The notes beneath the pieces were generated by a model. The model was not told the DNA's origin. It saw nothing but the letters and a program-made list of their open reading frames with translations, and ran no database searches. 64,000 nt of DNA, taken from NCBI RefSeq assembly GCF_021732705.1, contig NZ_JAKFUM010000016.1, forward strand, positions 52,988 to 116,987, in the 5' to 3' direction. The DNA comes from Nevskia sp. (lineage in GTDB: Bacteria; Pseudomonadota; Gammaproteobacteria; Nevskiales; Nevskiaceae). This document shows positions 55,872 through 64,000 of the stretch, piece by piece. The position numbers were made by a program, and so were the translations under genes. The stretch's first letter is position 1. Every line of letters begins with the position of its first letter.

Positions 55872-56087
55872 GGGCAGGCTCCTGAGCGGCGTTCGATGGA
55901 ATTTTTTATAAGAATCAACGAGAAGCCGGAGCTTCCGGACGATGATTCGACATTGGATCGAGCGTAGCAGAGCCCTCCGCCGCTCAGGCGTCGTCGTCTG
56001 TAGGATTCTTCAACCTGTCGGCATCGTCGGCACCGAGTTGTGCCGATTCATCGTGATGCCGGTCACGGATGCCGCCGCCGATGCGAC

Positions 56088-57356
56088 TCAGTCGTCGTGC
56101 AGCGCGTGCCGGGCGCGCCGCAACGCGTAGATGACGAACACGGCAATCACCGGGATCGCAAGGCCCACGAACAGGTCCGGCGAGACCGGCAGGCCGCCGG
56201 CCTTGCCGGCCTTGGCAACGTAGCCGACCAGCCCCGCGACGTAATAGACGATCGCGGCCACCGACAGCCCTTCGACCGTCTGCTGCAGCCGCAGTTGCTG
56301 CTTGGCCCGGCGGTCCATCGACGCCAGCAGCGCCTGATTCTGCCGTTCCCGGGTGATGTCCACCCGGGTCGACAGCAGCGCGCTGGCCTGCGCCACGCGC
56401 TCGGACAGGTCATGCAGCCGCTGCGCCACGGTGGCACAGGTGGCCACGGCCGGCGTCAGACGCCGCGCCATGAATTCCTCGATCGTCTGGATGCCGGCCA
56501 GTCGCTGCTCGCGCAACTCGGCAATGCGGGTCAGCACCAGCTGGTGATAGGCGCGACAGGCGTTGAAGCGGAACTGGCTGGCGGCGATGCCGCTTTCGAC
56601 TTCGGCCGCAAGCCGGGTCAGCGCCTGCAGCAGCGTTTCGTCGTCACCGCCGTCAGCGGCGATGCGGTCGGTCAGCTCGGACAGTTCCTGTTCGATCGCC
56701 AGCGTCCGCGGCGAGTAGCGCTGCGCGATCGGCAGCGCCAGCAAGGCCAGCACGCGGTAGGCCTCGATCTCGAACAGGCGCTGCAAGGTCCGGCCCGCCT
56801 GACGCGGCGTCAGCGAGCGATCGATGATCAGGAAGCGGGCGAAGCCATCGCCATGCACGCGGAAGTCGGTATAGGTCAGCGCGGCGCGGTCGCCGACCTC
56901 GGCCCCGACCACCAGATGGCTGCCGAACGCCTGCTGCAGCGCGCCGGCCGCCTGCAGCGGCTCGTCGGCAATCAGCTCGGCATGGGCCGCCACGATGGTC
57001 GAACCCGGCAATCCGGCCAGCCAGCCGGGCGGCAGCAGCGCCGTCACCGGCTCCGCGAACGGCGTGCGGCTGGCACCGCTGGCCAGCACGGTGAAGCTCG
57101 AGAACTCGCCGTGACGCTCCCACTTCAGACGGATCGATCCGAGCTGGACGCTGAAATGCGTCGCGTCCGCCAGCGGCGGCAGCGCCGAATACTGCCGGCA
57201 CAAGGCGGAAAGATGCTCGAGCTCGCGCGCCCGCTCGCTGCGCTCGACCAGCAAGGCCACGTAGGCCGCGCGCGATGGCGTTTCCACCGCTTCCGGCGGC
57301 CGCGCATGCACTTCGTTCGCGAGGATCAGGCGTTGCGGATGATCGGGCGGCAGCAT
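56088..57356 (-). CDS. DUF3422 family membrane protein
   Basis: DHPQRLILANEVHARPPEAVETPSRAAYVALLV...; two C-terminal TM segments (VAAIVYYVAGLVGYVAKAG, LFVGLAIPVIAVFVIYAL). Confidence 0.88.
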   Translation of the reverse strand: MLPPDHPQRLILANEVHARPPEAVETPSRAAYVALLVERSERARELEHLSALCRQYSALPPLADATHFSVQLGSIRLKWERHGEFSSFTVLASGASRTPFAEPVTALLPPGWLAGLPGSTIVAAHAELIADEPLQAAGALQQAFGSHLVVGAEVGDRAALTYTDFRVHGDGFARFLIIDRSLTPRQAGRTLQRLFEIEAYRVLALLALPIAQRYSPRTLAIEQELSELTDRIAADGGDDETLLQALTRLAAEVESGIAASQFRFNACRAYHQLVLTRIAELREQRLAGIQTIEEFMARRLTPAVATCATVAQRLHDLSERVAQASALLSTRVDITRERQNQALLASMDRRAKQQLRLQQTVEGLSVAAIVYYVAGLVGYVAKAGKAGGLPVSPDLFVGLAIPVIAVFVIYALRRARHALHDD

Positions 57357-57424
57357 GGTGCGAGCGGGCGTGGCGGCGGGGGCGACAGTATGGCGAAGGT
57401 CCGCGCGGGGCGGCAGGCGACCGA

Positions 57425-58345
57425 TCAGCCGCGACCGGCGATCAGGCGATCGATGTCGGCCGGTGTCGGCGCGTAGGCGCCGGCATGACCGGCGACCACG
57501 GCCGCCGCGGCGGCGGCCCGTGCCGCCTGCTGCGCCAGGCTGGCGTTCGGCGCGGCGAGACGGGTGGCGATCCAGCAGCCCATGGCGGCATCGCCGCAGC
57601 CCACGGTATCGACCACCGGCACCGTGAACGCCGGCTGTTCGACCACCGCCGCACCGTCGAACACGGTCATGCCGCGCACGCCGCGGGTGATCATCAGCGC
57701 GGCCGCCGGCGCCTGCGCGCGGATGACGGCGACCGCCGCAGACTCATCGAGCCCGGGATACAGCGCCTGCAGGTCATCGTCGGAAAACTTCAGGAACGCG
57801 GCGCGGCGCAACAGATGCTCGAACACCGGCCGATAGGCCGGATCAGCCATCGGCCGGCGCCAGTTCGGATCGAAGGCGATGGCCTTGCCGGCCTCGAACG
57901 CGGCGTCGGCGATCGGCAAAAGGGTCGCGGCCAGCCGCGGCCGCGCAAGGCTGATGCCGCCGAAATGCAGGACCTCGGCCGCGTCGAGCCAGCCGGACGG
58001 CAGGCGGGCGGGATCGAAGTGCAGGTCGGCACTGTCATCGCCGACGAACTGGTATTCCGGCGGCTGGGTCGAGGTCACCATCGCCAGCAGCGGCGAACGC
58101 GCATGCGACTGCAGGTAGCGCAGGTCCAGGCCGTCGTCACGGCTGGCGCGGACGATCGCGTCGCCGAAGTAGTCCTGGCTGACCGCGGTCGCGCAGCCGG
58201 TGGCGATGCCGAGCCGCGCACCGACGCGCGCGACGTTCCAGCACGAGCCGCCGGGCCGATCGAGCCAGCGGCCGTCTGTGCCGCGGATCATGTCGGTCAG
58301 CGCTTCGCCGAACACGGCGTAGCGCGCCAGCGGTGCCGGGCTCAC
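57425..58345 (-). CDS. PfkB-family carbohydrate kinase (probable fructokinase)
   Basis: YAVFGEALTDMIRG...PGGSCWNVARVGARLGI...VPVVDTVGCGDAAMGCWIATRL; GTG start overlaps glucokinase stop. Confidence 0.88.
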   Translation of the reverse strand: MSPAPLARYAVFGEALTDMIRGTDGRWLDRPGGSCWNVARVGARLGIATGCATAVSQDYFGDAIVRASRDDGLDLRYLQSHARSPLLAMVTSTQPPEYQFVGDDSADLHFDPARLPSGWLDAAEVLHFGGISLARPRLAATLLPIADAAFEAGKAIAFDPNWRRPMADPAYRPVFEHLLRRAAFLKFSDDDLQALYPGLDESAAVAVIRAQAPAAALMITRGVRGMTVFDGAAVVEQPAFTVPVVDTVGCGDAAMGCWIATRLAAPNASLAQQAARAAAAAAVVAGHAGAYAPTPADIDRLIAGRG

Positions 58346-59328
58346 GCGCGCGGCCCGTCGAGTTGTGCCGCGAGTGCCGCGGCCACGCCGCGCAGCGCCG
58401 GCTGCTCGGCCGTGATCTCGACCGTCGCGATGCCGCGCAGATAAGCCTCGAAGCGGCCCTTGGCTTCGAACCGTCGGCGAAATTCGCCGCGGTCGAAGGC
58501 ACTGCCGAGCCCGCCGATGACGCCGCCGCCCAGATAAACGCCGCCGAGCGCGCCGAGCGTCACCGCGAGATTGCCGGCAAAGGTGCCGAGCATGCCGCTG
58601 AACACGGTGGCGGTCTCGCGGCACTGCGGGCACTCGCCCGACTGCGCACGGCGGGCGATGTCGGCCGGCGTCAGCGGCTCGACCGCCTCACCCCGCAGCG
58701 TGCACAGCGCGCGATGGATCAGCACCAGACCCGGCCCGGAGATCAGCCGCTCGCTCGACACATGGGCGAACTCGCGCTGCGCGAATTCGAGAATCGCGCG
58801 CTCGGTCGCCGTGGCCGGCGCGAACGTCGTGTGGCCGCCTTCGCTCGCCAGCGGCGTCCAGCGGCCATCGCCGGACGGAATCAGGCCGGACACGCCGAGC
58901 CCGGTGCCGGGGCCGACGAGGCCGATGGCGGCCTCCGCGCGACGCTCGCCGCCACCGATGGCGACCCGTTCGTCATCGCGCAGGTGGCGCAGCGACAGGG
59001 CCAGCGCGGTGAAGTCGTTCAGGACGCGGAAGGTGGTGAGGCCCAGTGCGGCGCGCAGCGCCTCGATCGAGAACTGCCAGTGGTGGTTGGTCATGCGCAC
59101 GGCATCGCCATCGACCGGATTGGCGATGGCGATGGCCGCATGAAGCACGGCCGGCGAGCCGACGGCGGCCAGATAGGCGCGGATGGCCGATTCCGCGGTG
59201 TCATGCGCGGCGCAGGCCAGCACCTGCACATCCGTGATCAGGCCCGGTGCGCGTTCAAGCGCGAAGCGGGCGTTGGTGCCGCCGATGTCGGCCAGCAGGC
59301 GCGGCCCGTCGCTGTGCGGGGCGTTCAT
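58342..59328 (-). CDS. glk: Glucokinase
   Basis: [25 protein letters not shown]...FRVLNDFTALALSLRHL...VGPGTGLGVSGLI...ASEGGHTTFAP; start overlaps MFS stop. Confidence 0.92.
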   Translation of the reverse strand: MNAPHSDGPRLLADIGGTNARFALERAPGLITDVQVLACAAHDTAESAIRAYLAAVGSPAVLHAAIAIANPVDGDAVRMTNHHWQFSIEALRAALGLTTFRVLNDFTALALSLRHLRDDERVAIGGGERRAEAAIGLVGPGTGLGVSGLIPSGDGRWTPLASEGGHTTFAPATATERAILEFAQREFAHVSSERLISGPGLVLIHRALCTLRGEAVEPLTPADIARRAQSGECPQCRETATVFSGMLGTFAGNLAVTLGALGGVYLGGGVIGGLGSAFDRGEFRRRFEAKGRFEAYLRGIATVEITAEQPALRGVAAALAAQLDGPRA

Positions 59329-60647
59329 CCGCGCGCGACCGCCGCGAGCGAAGGCGCCGGCTGCCGCACGAACAGCACGGCGATGCCACCAGCGATCATC
59401 AGGCCGCCAGCGAGACGGATCACGTTCTCCGGATTGCCGTCGAGCCAGCGGTGGTAGATCAGCGGCAGGGTCACGATCTGGATCAGCATCGGGATCACGA
59501 TGAACATGTTGAAGATGCCCATGTACAGGCCGGTGCGGTGCGCGGGAATGCTGCCGGCCAGCATGACGTACGGGTTGCCCATGATGCTGCCCCACGCAAG
59601 GCCGATGCCGATCATCGGGATGAACAGCAGCGCTTCGCTGTGGATCATCGGAATCGCCAGCATGCCGATGCCGGCCAGCGCCAGACAGACACTGTGCATC
59701 CGCGCGGCGCCGATCCGCCGCACCACGGGCACCATCGCGAACGCGCCGATGCAGGCAATGAAGTTGTAGAAGCCGCCGATGTGGCCATTGACGAGACCGG
59801 CATCGCGGAACGCGGTGGAGGTCTGGTCGGACGTACCGAACAGCGTCTGCGCCAGCGACAGCACGATGTACTGCCAGTAGCAGAACATCGCGTACCACTG
59901 GAACAGGCAGACGAGGAACAGCCGCCGCATCGTCTGCGGCATGTCGACGATGCCGGCGGCAATCTCGCGCAGCGTGGCCATCGCTCCGCGCGGCGCGTTG
60001 CGCGCGGCGGCGATTTCATCCGCCGTCATCGGGTGCTCGCGCGTGGTCAGCAGGGACACCGCGATAGAGCCGATCGAGAACACGGCGCCAGTGACGAACG
60101 CGGCGATCGTGATGTACGGGATGTTGCTGGCATTGACCGCATCCTTGTTCATGCCGATTAGCACCAGCAACGATGGCGTCAGATACGCCAAGGTCTGACC
60201 GAGGCCGGTGAACGCGCTCTGGGTCAGGAAGCCGAGCGAATGCTGGGACGAATCCAGCTTGTCGCTGACGAAGGCGCGATAAGGCTCCATCGTGACGTTG
60301 TTCGCGGCATCGAGAATCCACAGCAGGCTGGCCGCCATCCACAGGGTCTGGCTGAACGGCATCGCGAACAGGCCCAGGCTGCAGAAGATCGCGCCGATCA
60401 GGAAGTACGGCGTGCGCCGCCCCCAGCGGGTGACGGTGCGATCGCTCATCGCGCCGATGATCGGCTGCACCAGCAGCCCGGTCATCGGCCCGGCCAGCCA
60501 CAGGTACGGCAGGCTGGCCTCGTCGGCGCCGAGATAGCGGTAGATCGGGCTCATGTTGCTTTGCTGCAGCCCGAAGCTGAACTGGATGCCGAAGAACCCG
60601 AAGTTCATCGCGAGAATCTGCGCGAAGTTGAGGCGAGGCTTGCGCAT
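59325..60647 (-). CDS. MFS sugar transporter (SuxC/sucrose-maltose type)
   Basis: [87 protein letters not shown]; 12-TM-like. Confidence 0.9.
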   Translation of the reverse strand: MRKPRLNFAQILAMNFGFFGIQFSFGLQQSNMSPIYRYLGADEASLPYLWLAGPMTGLLVQPIIGAMSDRTVTRWGRRTPYFLIGAIFCSLGLFAMPFSQTLWMAASLLWILDAANNVTMEPYRAFVSDKLDSSQHSLGFLTQSAFTGLGQTLAYLTPSLLVLIGMNKDAVNASNIPYITIAAFVTGAVFSIGSIAVSLLTTREHPMTADEIAAARNAPRGAMATLREIAAGIVDMPQTMRRLFLVCLFQWYAMFCYWQYIVLSLAQTLFGTSDQTSTAFRDAGLVNGHIGGFYNFIACIGAFAMVPVVRRIGAARMHSVCLALAGIGMLAIPMIHSEALLFIPMIGIGLAWGSIMGNPYVMLAGSIPAHRTGLYMGIFNMFIVIPMLIQIVTLPLIYHRWLDGNPENVIRLAGGLMIAGGIAVLFVRQPAPSLAAVARG

Positions 60648-60752
60648 GACGGGGCTCGGAGCGGGTTGGGTTCGAATGGCGGAAGCGGAATCAGGCCGGC
60701 AGCGCGGCGACCGGCATCGGCGACAACGGCACCAGCCGCTTGCGGCCCGCGA

Positions 60753-62672
60753 TCATGGCTGCCGCACCAGCCAGCACAGATCCCACGGCGCCAGCGACAG
60801 CGCCGCGGTGGCGGCCTGACCGGTGAAGGCATCGGACCACGGCGCACTATTGTCGATGTCGCCGAGCGCTGACAACGGCAGCGTCTTCGGCAGCGCCGAG
60901 AAGTTCATCACCGCGACGAATGCGTCGCCACGCGCGAGCACCAGCAGCGACGGATCGGCTGTCGTCAGGCGGCGACGCGGCTGATCGGCCGCCAGCATCG
61001 GCAGCTGCTTGCGGACCTGCACCAGCTCGCGCAGCAGCGCATGGATGCGCGCGGACGGGCTGCCCGGGCGGTCGCGCGCGATCCAGCGTGCGGTGTCGAG
61101 CAACGGCCGCTGCAGCCAGCGGCCATCGGCATCGCGCAGCGCGGCGTGGGCGTCGGATTCGTCATTGCCCTGCCCCAGCTCGTCGCCCATGTAGATCAGC
61201 GGCAGGCCACCGAAGCTCAGCGCCAGCGCGTACAACAGGCGGATGCGGCGTTCGGCATGGACGATCTCGTCGTCCGTGGTCGCCGTGCTCAGGCCGGTCA
61301 GCGCCGCCGTCATGCCATTGCTGCCGAACACCGGCACCTCGGCGCTGGTCTGGAACGCCTGGCCGCGCGCGAAGCTGCCGTCGACTTCGCCGGCCAGAAA
61401 GCGCGAGACCGGCGTCAGCCGCTGCGAGAAGCTTTCGCCGCCGGCCGCGATTTCCGGCTTGAGCGTGCTCCAGACGATGTCGTCATGGCAGCGCACGTAG
61501 GTCAGCCAGGTCGCCGATGACGGCAGCTCCGGCGTGCCGTCGATGACCCGCGCCAGCAGGTCGGTGCGCTGCTCGGCCAGCGCTGCCCAGCCGGCCGCCA
61601 TCAGGCTGCTGTGGTATGCCAGATGGCATTCGTGACCACGGGCCTCGCCGCTGCCGAAGTACGGCGGCAGCTCGGCCGTCGGCACGATCGCTTCGGCCTT
61701 CAGCAGCACGCCCGGCGCCGCCAGTTCGATCACCGCACGCAGCGCCTGCAGGATCAGATGAACTTCCGGCTGGTTGACGCAGGACGTGCCCGGCCGCTTC
61801 CACAGGAACGGCGAGGAATCCAGACGGAACACCTCGACGCCGTGGTTGGCGAGGCCGAGCAGGGCCTTGGCGATGTCGGCGAACACGGCGCGATTGCCGT
61901 AGTTCAGGTCCCACTGGTACGGATAGAACGTCGACCAGACCCAGCCGCCCAGCGCCGGCACCGCGGTGAAGTTACCGGGGGCGACCTCCGGGAACACCTG
62001 CGACAGCTGCGCTTCATAGGCATCCGGCAGGCTGCGGTCGGGAAACACATGGAAGTAGTCGCGGTAGCGTGCCTCGCCGCGCAGCGCGGCCTGCGCCCAC
62101 GGATGGTCGCTGGCGACATGATTCAGCACGAAATCGCCGCAGAGGCTGATGCCGCTCGCTCGCAGCTGCGCCGTCAGCGCATCGAGATCGGCCATCGTGC
62201 CGAGGCGCGGCTCGATCGCCTCGAAACTGGCGACGGCGAAGCCGCCATCGTTGTCGCCGGCCTGCATCTTCAGGAACGGCAGCAGGTGCAGGTAGGTCAC
62301 GCCGAGTTCGCGCAGGTACGGCACGCGCTGCCGTACGCCGTCCAGCGTGCCGGCGAAGCGATCGACATAGGCGCAGTAGCCGAGCATCCGCGACTGCAGG
62401 AACCAGTCCGGATGCGCCAGCCGATCTTCGTCCAGCGCCAGCAGTTCCGCCGGTCGCGCGGCAAGGCACTGGCCGATGGTCTGCAGCAGTTCGCCCAGCC
62501 AGCCGTCAAAGCCTGTGGCGTCGTCCTTGCCGTACAAGGCCTGCAAGGTGCCGACCAGCGCGCCAACGTGGCGATCGAAGCGGACCTCGGCCAGCGCCTG
62601 GCGGTCCATGGGCAGCGCGGACAGCAGGCTGCGGCGGAGCGCGGCCAGCAAGTCGGGATGTTCAGGCTTCAT
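60753..62672 (-). CDS. Amylosucrase (GH13)
   Basis: FRLDSSPFLWKRPGTSCVNQPEVH, LLKAEAIVP, YVRCHDDIVW catalytic blocks; overall layout amylosucrase-like (YCAYVDRFAGTLDGVRQRVPYLRELGVTYLHLLPFLK). Confidence 0.92.
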   Translation of the reverse strand: MKPEHPDLLAALRRSLLSALPMDRQALAEVRFDRHVGALVGTLQALYGKDDATGFDGWLGELLQTIGQCLAARPAELLALDEDRLAHPDWFLQSRMLGYCAYVDRFAGTLDGVRQRVPYLRELGVTYLHLLPFLKMQAGDNDGGFAVASFEAIEPRLGTMADLDALTAQLRASGISLCGDFVLNHVASDHPWAQAALRGEARYRDYFHVFPDRSLPDAYEAQLSQVFPEVAPGNFTAVPALGGWVWSTFYPYQWDLNYGNRAVFADIAKALLGLANHGVEVFRLDSSPFLWKRPGTSCVNQPEVHLILQALRAVIELAAPGVLLKAEAIVPTAELPPYFGSGEARGHECHLAYHSSLMAAGWAALAEQRTDLLARVIDGTPELPSSATWLTYVRCHDDIVWSTLKPEIAAGGESFSQRLTPVSRFLAGEVDGSFARGQAFQTSAEVPVFGSNGMTAALTGLSTATTDDEIVHAERRIRLLYALALSFGGLPLIYMGDELGQGNDESDAHAALRDADGRWLQRPLLDTARWIARDRPGSPSARIHALLRELVQVRKQLPMLAADQPRRRLTTADPSLLVLARGDAFVAVMNFSALPKTLPLSALGDIDNSAPWSDAFTGQAATAALSLAPWDLCWLVRQP

Positions 62673-62805
62673 CGACAGAGGGTCCATCCTCGGGGACGCC
62701 GGCAAGGCGCGGGGTGGGCAATGGCGGAACGTTCAAAACGGGCACCGGGCGCGCGAGCCTCTCTTCTCGCGCACCCGGGCCCGGACTGATCACGGCAGGC
62801 CGCGA

Positions 62806-64000
62806 TCAGAAGTCGTAACGGATCGAACCCAGCAGCGAGCGGCCATTCAGCGGACGTGCTCGGACAATGCTGCCCGGCGCGCCGGTCGCCTCTTCGGCTT
62901 CGGTGACGACAAACTCGTCGAGCAGGTTGTTGGCGCTGATCGAGATCGAGATCGACTGCGTCAGGTTGTACCCGGCGTAGGCATTGACCAGCGTGTAGGC
63001 CTGCTGCTTCAGCGCGTTCGCCTGCTGGTTGTCGTCGTTCAGGAAGTAGCCGGTCGAACCCTGAAGCGTGATGCCGGCGGTCCAGTTCGCGGCGCGGTAG
63101 CGCGGGCTCACCGTCCAGATCAGCTCGGCCTGACGGCGCGGACGATTGCCGACCACGGCCGGGTTCAGCCGGTCCTTGTCGATCTCGGCGTGCGTGTAGG
63201 TCGTGTTGCCGGCGATCTCGAAGCCGGTGCCCGGCAGGCGGTAGCTGCTTTCCAGTTCCAGACCGTAGGCGGCATAGGTGCGCAGGAAGGTCTGGCCGTT
63301 GGTCAGATCGGCGTTGGTCTCGTCGGTGATCGTGTAGAACGCCGTCGGGTAGAACGTGAAGCCGCGTGCCCGGATCTTGTAGCCGCCTTCGATCTGGCGA
63401 ACGGTGTCGTAGCCCTTGGTGGTCGAGGCCAGCGAGCCGTCGGCATTCACGGCGCCGGCGATCTGCAACAGACGATCGGCATTGAAGCGGGCGCCGACGC
63501 TGTAGCGGAAGAACGCCGACGAGCGCTGATCGATGCGGTAGGCGCCGCCAAGCGAGTACTCGAAGTGATCGGCGCGATAGTTGACGCGACCGGTCGGATC
63601 GAAGCCGCCGACGAACGCCGCGCCGACCGTTTCCAGCCCCGGGCTGATCGTGCCGTCGCCGTTGTAGTCGATCGGCGTGCCGCCGCTGGTCTGGTACAGC
63701 GTGCCGCGGGCGCGAATGGTGTCGAAGCGGCCGCTGACATCCCAGCTGAACTCGTTGTTGGCGCCGAACTGGCCACCGATGTTCAGATACGGCGCGGTGG
63801 TGTCGTAGTTCAGATCCCACGACCACGACAGCAGGCCCGGGTTGTACAGGCCCTGGTTGTTCGCGATCTGGTCGCCGTTCGGCGCGGTCACGGCCAGACC
63901 GACCGGATCACGGCCAACGGTCTGCAGCAGGAACTGCCACGAGTTCCAGTCGATCGAGACGTTCTGGTGCGAGTAGTAGAAGCCGGCCGTCGCGGTGATG
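62806..64000 (-). CDS. TonB-dependent receptor, C-terminal part (runs off right edge)
   Basis: Barrel sequence ending NLLDEFVVTEAEEATGAPGSIVRARPLNGRSLLGSIRYDF; frame open to 64000 (ITATAGFYYSHQNVSIDWNSWQFLLQTVGRDPVG...). Confidence 0.92.
   Translation of the reverse strand, partial: ITATAGFYYSHQNVSIDWNSWQFLLQTVGRDPVGLAVTAPNGDQIANNQGLYNPGLLSWSWDLNYDTTAPYLNIGGQFGANNEFSWDVSGRFDTIRARGTLYQTSGGTPIDYNGDGTISPGLETVGAAFVGGFDPTGRVNYRADHFEYSLGGAYRIDQRSSAFFRYSVGARFNADRLLQIAGAVNADGSLASTTKGYDTVRQIEGGYKIRARGFTFYPTAFYTITDETNADLTNGQTFLRTYAAYGLELESSYRLPGTGFEIAGNTTYTHAEIDKDRLNPAVVGNRPRRQAELIWTVSPRYRAANWTAGITLQGSTGYFLNDDNQQANALKQQAYTLVNAYAGYNLTQSISISISANNLLDEFVVTEAEEATGAPGSIVRARPLNGRSLLGSIRYDF

Overview
High-GC proteobacterial window (likely gammaproteobacterial, inferred from gene content only). 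Its core is one type VI secretion (T6SS) locus, about 5.97-40.8 kb, entirely on the minus strand. Order from the promoter end: tssA-tssB-tssC-hcp-tagJ-tssE-tssF-tssG-clpV, then a cargo segment (M35-like metallopeptidase plus a hypothetical ORF, an AT-richer spacer with a REP-like palindrome, a TPR-methyltransferase, vgrG, a DUF6931-like gene, two paralogous putative immunity genes, a toxin-PAAR gene), then tagH(FHA)-tssK-tssL-tssM-tagF-pppA-ppkA and a small membrane protein. No tssJ was found. Left of the locus is a two-partner secretion pair (partial TpsA adhesin, TpsB). Right of it, on the plus strand, are a TetR regulator, a PEP-synthase/rifampicin-phosphotransferase-like enzyme, a DUF7064/7065-like protein and a metallophosphoesterase. 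These are followed on the minus strand by an RNase T2-like protein lacking the expected catalytic histidines, an OmpA-family protein, a TonB-dependent receptor with an apparent single-base frameshift, a class III cyclase/TPR protein, a DUF3422 protein and a sux-like sucrose locus (fructokinase, glucokinase, MFS, amylosucrase, partial TonB receptor). The most interesting signal is a phospho-signalling module. The PpkA-like kinase has an N-terminal array of about six D-A-T-V-V-K-P motifs. Closely related motifs occur at the TssL N-terminus (DRTVVRP) and in the TagF linker (DATVPIA). The operon also encodes an FHA protein, a PP2C phosphatase and a TagF carrying a degenerate PP2C-like domain. This suggests a multivalent phosphothreonine/FHA switch in a tssJ-less T6SS.
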